From: Thermoflexus hugenholtzii JAD2
GTDB taxonomy: Bacteria; Chloroflexota; Dehalococcoidia; SHYB01
NCBI GenBank assembly: GCA_945861815.1
Contig: CAMAVV010000125.1
Location: forward strand, 1-5,438
Length of the DNA stretch: 5,438 nt
Direction: 5' to 3'
Under the pieces are notes generated by a model, which was given only the letters and a program-made list of their open reading frames with translations, was not told where the DNA came from and did no database searches. Position 1 is the first letter of the stretch; the number at the start of each line of letters is the position of its first letter. Positions 4,442-5,438 of this stretch are shown here, piece after piece. The position numbers were made by a program, and so were the translations under genes.

Positions 4442-5438
4442 ATGAAGGCACAGAACACCCCGAAGAAACGGCACGCTGCACGGAAACAACCGCCGCTCCT
4501 TTTCCGCCTCATCGTTGGCGGCGTCATGGTTGTAACTGCTCTTGGCTCGGCTGTCCCTGTCTTCGCCCAAAACACAGGCGGCGGGGCTGCCCCTCCTGCC
4601 GGGGGTAATCAGCAAACGCCCCCAGGTGGCGGTAGCGGCACAGGCCGTACACAATTTGTCCTTCGAACTGGTGGCTCCCCTGGCGGGGCAACCCCTCAGG
4701 GCGGCCAAGGCGGTCAGGCTGGCGCCTCTAATCTTGCCGTTCTTTCCGGCAATTCCGGCGTCTCCGTTGCCGCCTTCCGCTCCGGCGACGCACCTCCTGG
4801 CGGTGGGACATCCGCTGCCCCTGGCCTATTGCTATTCAATGTGACTCCTGGGAATGTGTTAAACCTCCCGTCTGGCAACACTGGCCTTGGCGGCAACGCA
4901 TTCGACTTCACCCGTCAGCCCCCTCCTGGCGGAGCGCCCCCTCCTGGCGGCGCGCCGCCTCCTGGCGGCGCGCCACCTCCCGGCGGAGCGCCACCTCCCG
5001 GCGGAGCGCCACCTCCCGGCGGAGCGCCACCCCCCGGCGGAGCGCCACCCCCCGGCGGAGCGCCACCCCCTGGTGGAGCACCACCTCCCGGCGGAGCACC
5101 ACCTCCCGGTGGAGCGCCGCCTCCTGGCGGACAGGGTTCTTCTAATCCATTTGCCGGCGCCAATGGACTCATTACCGTTGCTCAGCTTCTTAACCGCGAC
5201 GATCAAGCGCGGAACGCGGTGAACCAGGCTGGCCAGCAAGGCCAAAGCCTTGGCAATGCACTGAACGCCGGCTTGGGCATAGCGCTCAACAACATCGGCC
5301 GCAACAACGACGCAATGCGCGACGTCTTTGGTAACAATGCCTCAAACGTTCAGCAACAACTTGGTTTCGGGCCGCCTCCCGGCGGAGCGCCACCCCCTGG
5401 CGGAGCGCCACCCCCTGGCGGAGCGCCACCCCCTGGCG
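4442..5438 (+). CDS. Exported repeat protein with two PPPGGA hexapeptide arrays (3' end cut by window edge)
   Basis: Family not recognised. The frame is open from the ATG at 4442 to the right edge (332 codons), with AGGAGAG at 4431-4436 as ribosome binding site. Residues 1-42 form a signal peptide: a long basic start (KKRHAARK), a hydrophobic stretch from about 19 to 41, and cleavage expected after VFA. Residues 43-159 are rich in Gly, Gln and Ser, with scattered PPGGG motifs (around 60 and 117) and a stretch from about 123 to 158 (LLLFNVTPGNVLNL onward) that could fold. Residues 160-231 are twelve hexapeptides, eleven PPPGGA and one PPPGGQ. Residues 232-310 are Asn/Gln/Gly-rich with possible short helices (LITVAQLLNRDDQARNAVNQ). 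A second PPPGGA array starts at 311 and runs off the window. It follows the FecR-domain gene by 39 bases without a terminator. A surface or matrix role is plausible, but nothing shows it directly. Confidence 0.85.
   Translation, partial: MKAQNTPKKRHAARKQPPLLFRLIVGGVMVVTALGSAVPVFAQNTGGGAAPPAGGNQQTPPGGGSGTGRTQFVLRTGGSPGGATPQGGQGGQAGASNLAVLSGNSGVSVAAFRSGDAPPGGGTSAAPGLLLFNVTPGNVLNLPSGNTGLGGNAFDFTRQPPPGGAPPPGGAPPPGGAPPPGGAPPPGGAPPPGGAPPPGGAPPPGGAPPPGGAPPPGGAPPPGGAPPPGGQGSSNPFAGANGLITVAQLLNRDDQARNAVNQAGQQGQSLGNALNAGLGIALNNIGRNNDAMRDVFGNNASNVQQQLGFGPPPGGAPPPGGAPPPGGAPPPG
4919..5134 (+). repeat. Tandem array of twelve 18-bp units encoding PPPGGA
   Basis: Twelve perfectly phased 18-bp units, typically CCACCTCCCGGCGGAGCG. 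Units 4-6 are identical at DNA level, as are units 7 and 8. The outer units carry synonymous changes only, apart from the last, which ends in CAG (Gln) in place of Ala. Because the unit is a multiple of three, gain or loss of copies keeps the reading frame. Each typical unit contains CTCC-CGGC-GGAG, a small inverted repeat. Confidence 0.97.
5372..5438 (+). repeat. Second PPPGGA array, continuing past the window
   Basis: Three complete 18-bp units and part of a fourth before the right edge. The first unit is CCGCCTCCCGGCGGAGCG; the next two are identical (CCACCCCCTGGCGGAGCG), and the partial one agrees with them. This variant does not occur exactly in the first array, where the ninth unit is the closest, so the two arrays seem to have expanded separately. 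Total length unknown. Confidence 0.95.

Noticed and set aside
4919..5134. Collagen-like repeat
   Set aside because: Glycine does not fall at every third residue; the period is PPPGGA, so no collagen triple helix is expected.
4915..5245. Minus-strand frames encoding GGGAPP-type or Arg-rich repeats
   Set aside because: They mirror the PPPGGA array on the coding strand, which lies in a gene with a signal peptide and a ribosome binding site. The minus frames have neither.
4919..5438. CRISPR array
   Set aside because: The 18-bp units are contiguous with no spacers and encode an in-frame hexapeptide.

Overview
The window reads as bacterial chromosome of moderately high G+C (roughly high 50s to 60 % by eye). 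It holds two divergent transcription units separated by about 400 bases of non-coding DNA. The SufB and SufC sequences and the mix of a FecR-type envelope protein with Thr/Pro-rich linkers would fit Acidobacteriota or a similar environmental phylum. That placement is an impression, not something the window proves.

Minus strand, positions 3107 down to 1: a suf iron-sulfur cluster assembly operon in the order sufB, sufC, sufD, with gaps of only 3 and 10 bases. SufB and SufC are complete with all key motifs. SufD runs off the left edge with about 263 residues present. Together these make the SufBCD scaffold complex, in which the SufC ATPase drives the SufB/SufD scaffold. Upstream of sufB is a good sigma70-type promoter (TTGACA, 18 bp, TACACT). 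It is bracketed by two 19-bp inverted-repeat elements of identical geometry (7-bp arms, 5-bp spacer), centred 53 bp apart. One overlaps the -35 box and the other lies just after the predicted transcription start. Their half-sites and spacing resemble type 1 sites of the Rrf2-family iron-sulfur regulator IscR, so feedback control by an unseen Rrf2-type regulator is the simplest reading. No regulator gene is present in the window.

Plus strand, positions 3431 to 5438: two exported proteins, 39 bases apart and probably cotranscribed. The first (323 aa) has a signal peptide that contains a possible lipobox, an Ig-like domain with a GEGHIH motif, a 55-residue Thr/Pro/Ala linker, and a short FecR-type domain that ends at its conserved (I/V)(K/R)GT strand. 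The second is cut by the right edge (332 residues seen). It has a signal peptide, a Gly/Gln-rich N-terminal part, twelve tandem PPPGGA hexapeptides, a 79-residue Asn/Gln-rich spacer, and then a second PPPGGA array that continues past the window. I do not recognise a named family for it.

The suf half is ordinary in content and notable for its operator layout. The exported pair is the less familiar part. No RNA genes, mobile elements, CRISPR arrays or convincing terminators were seen.
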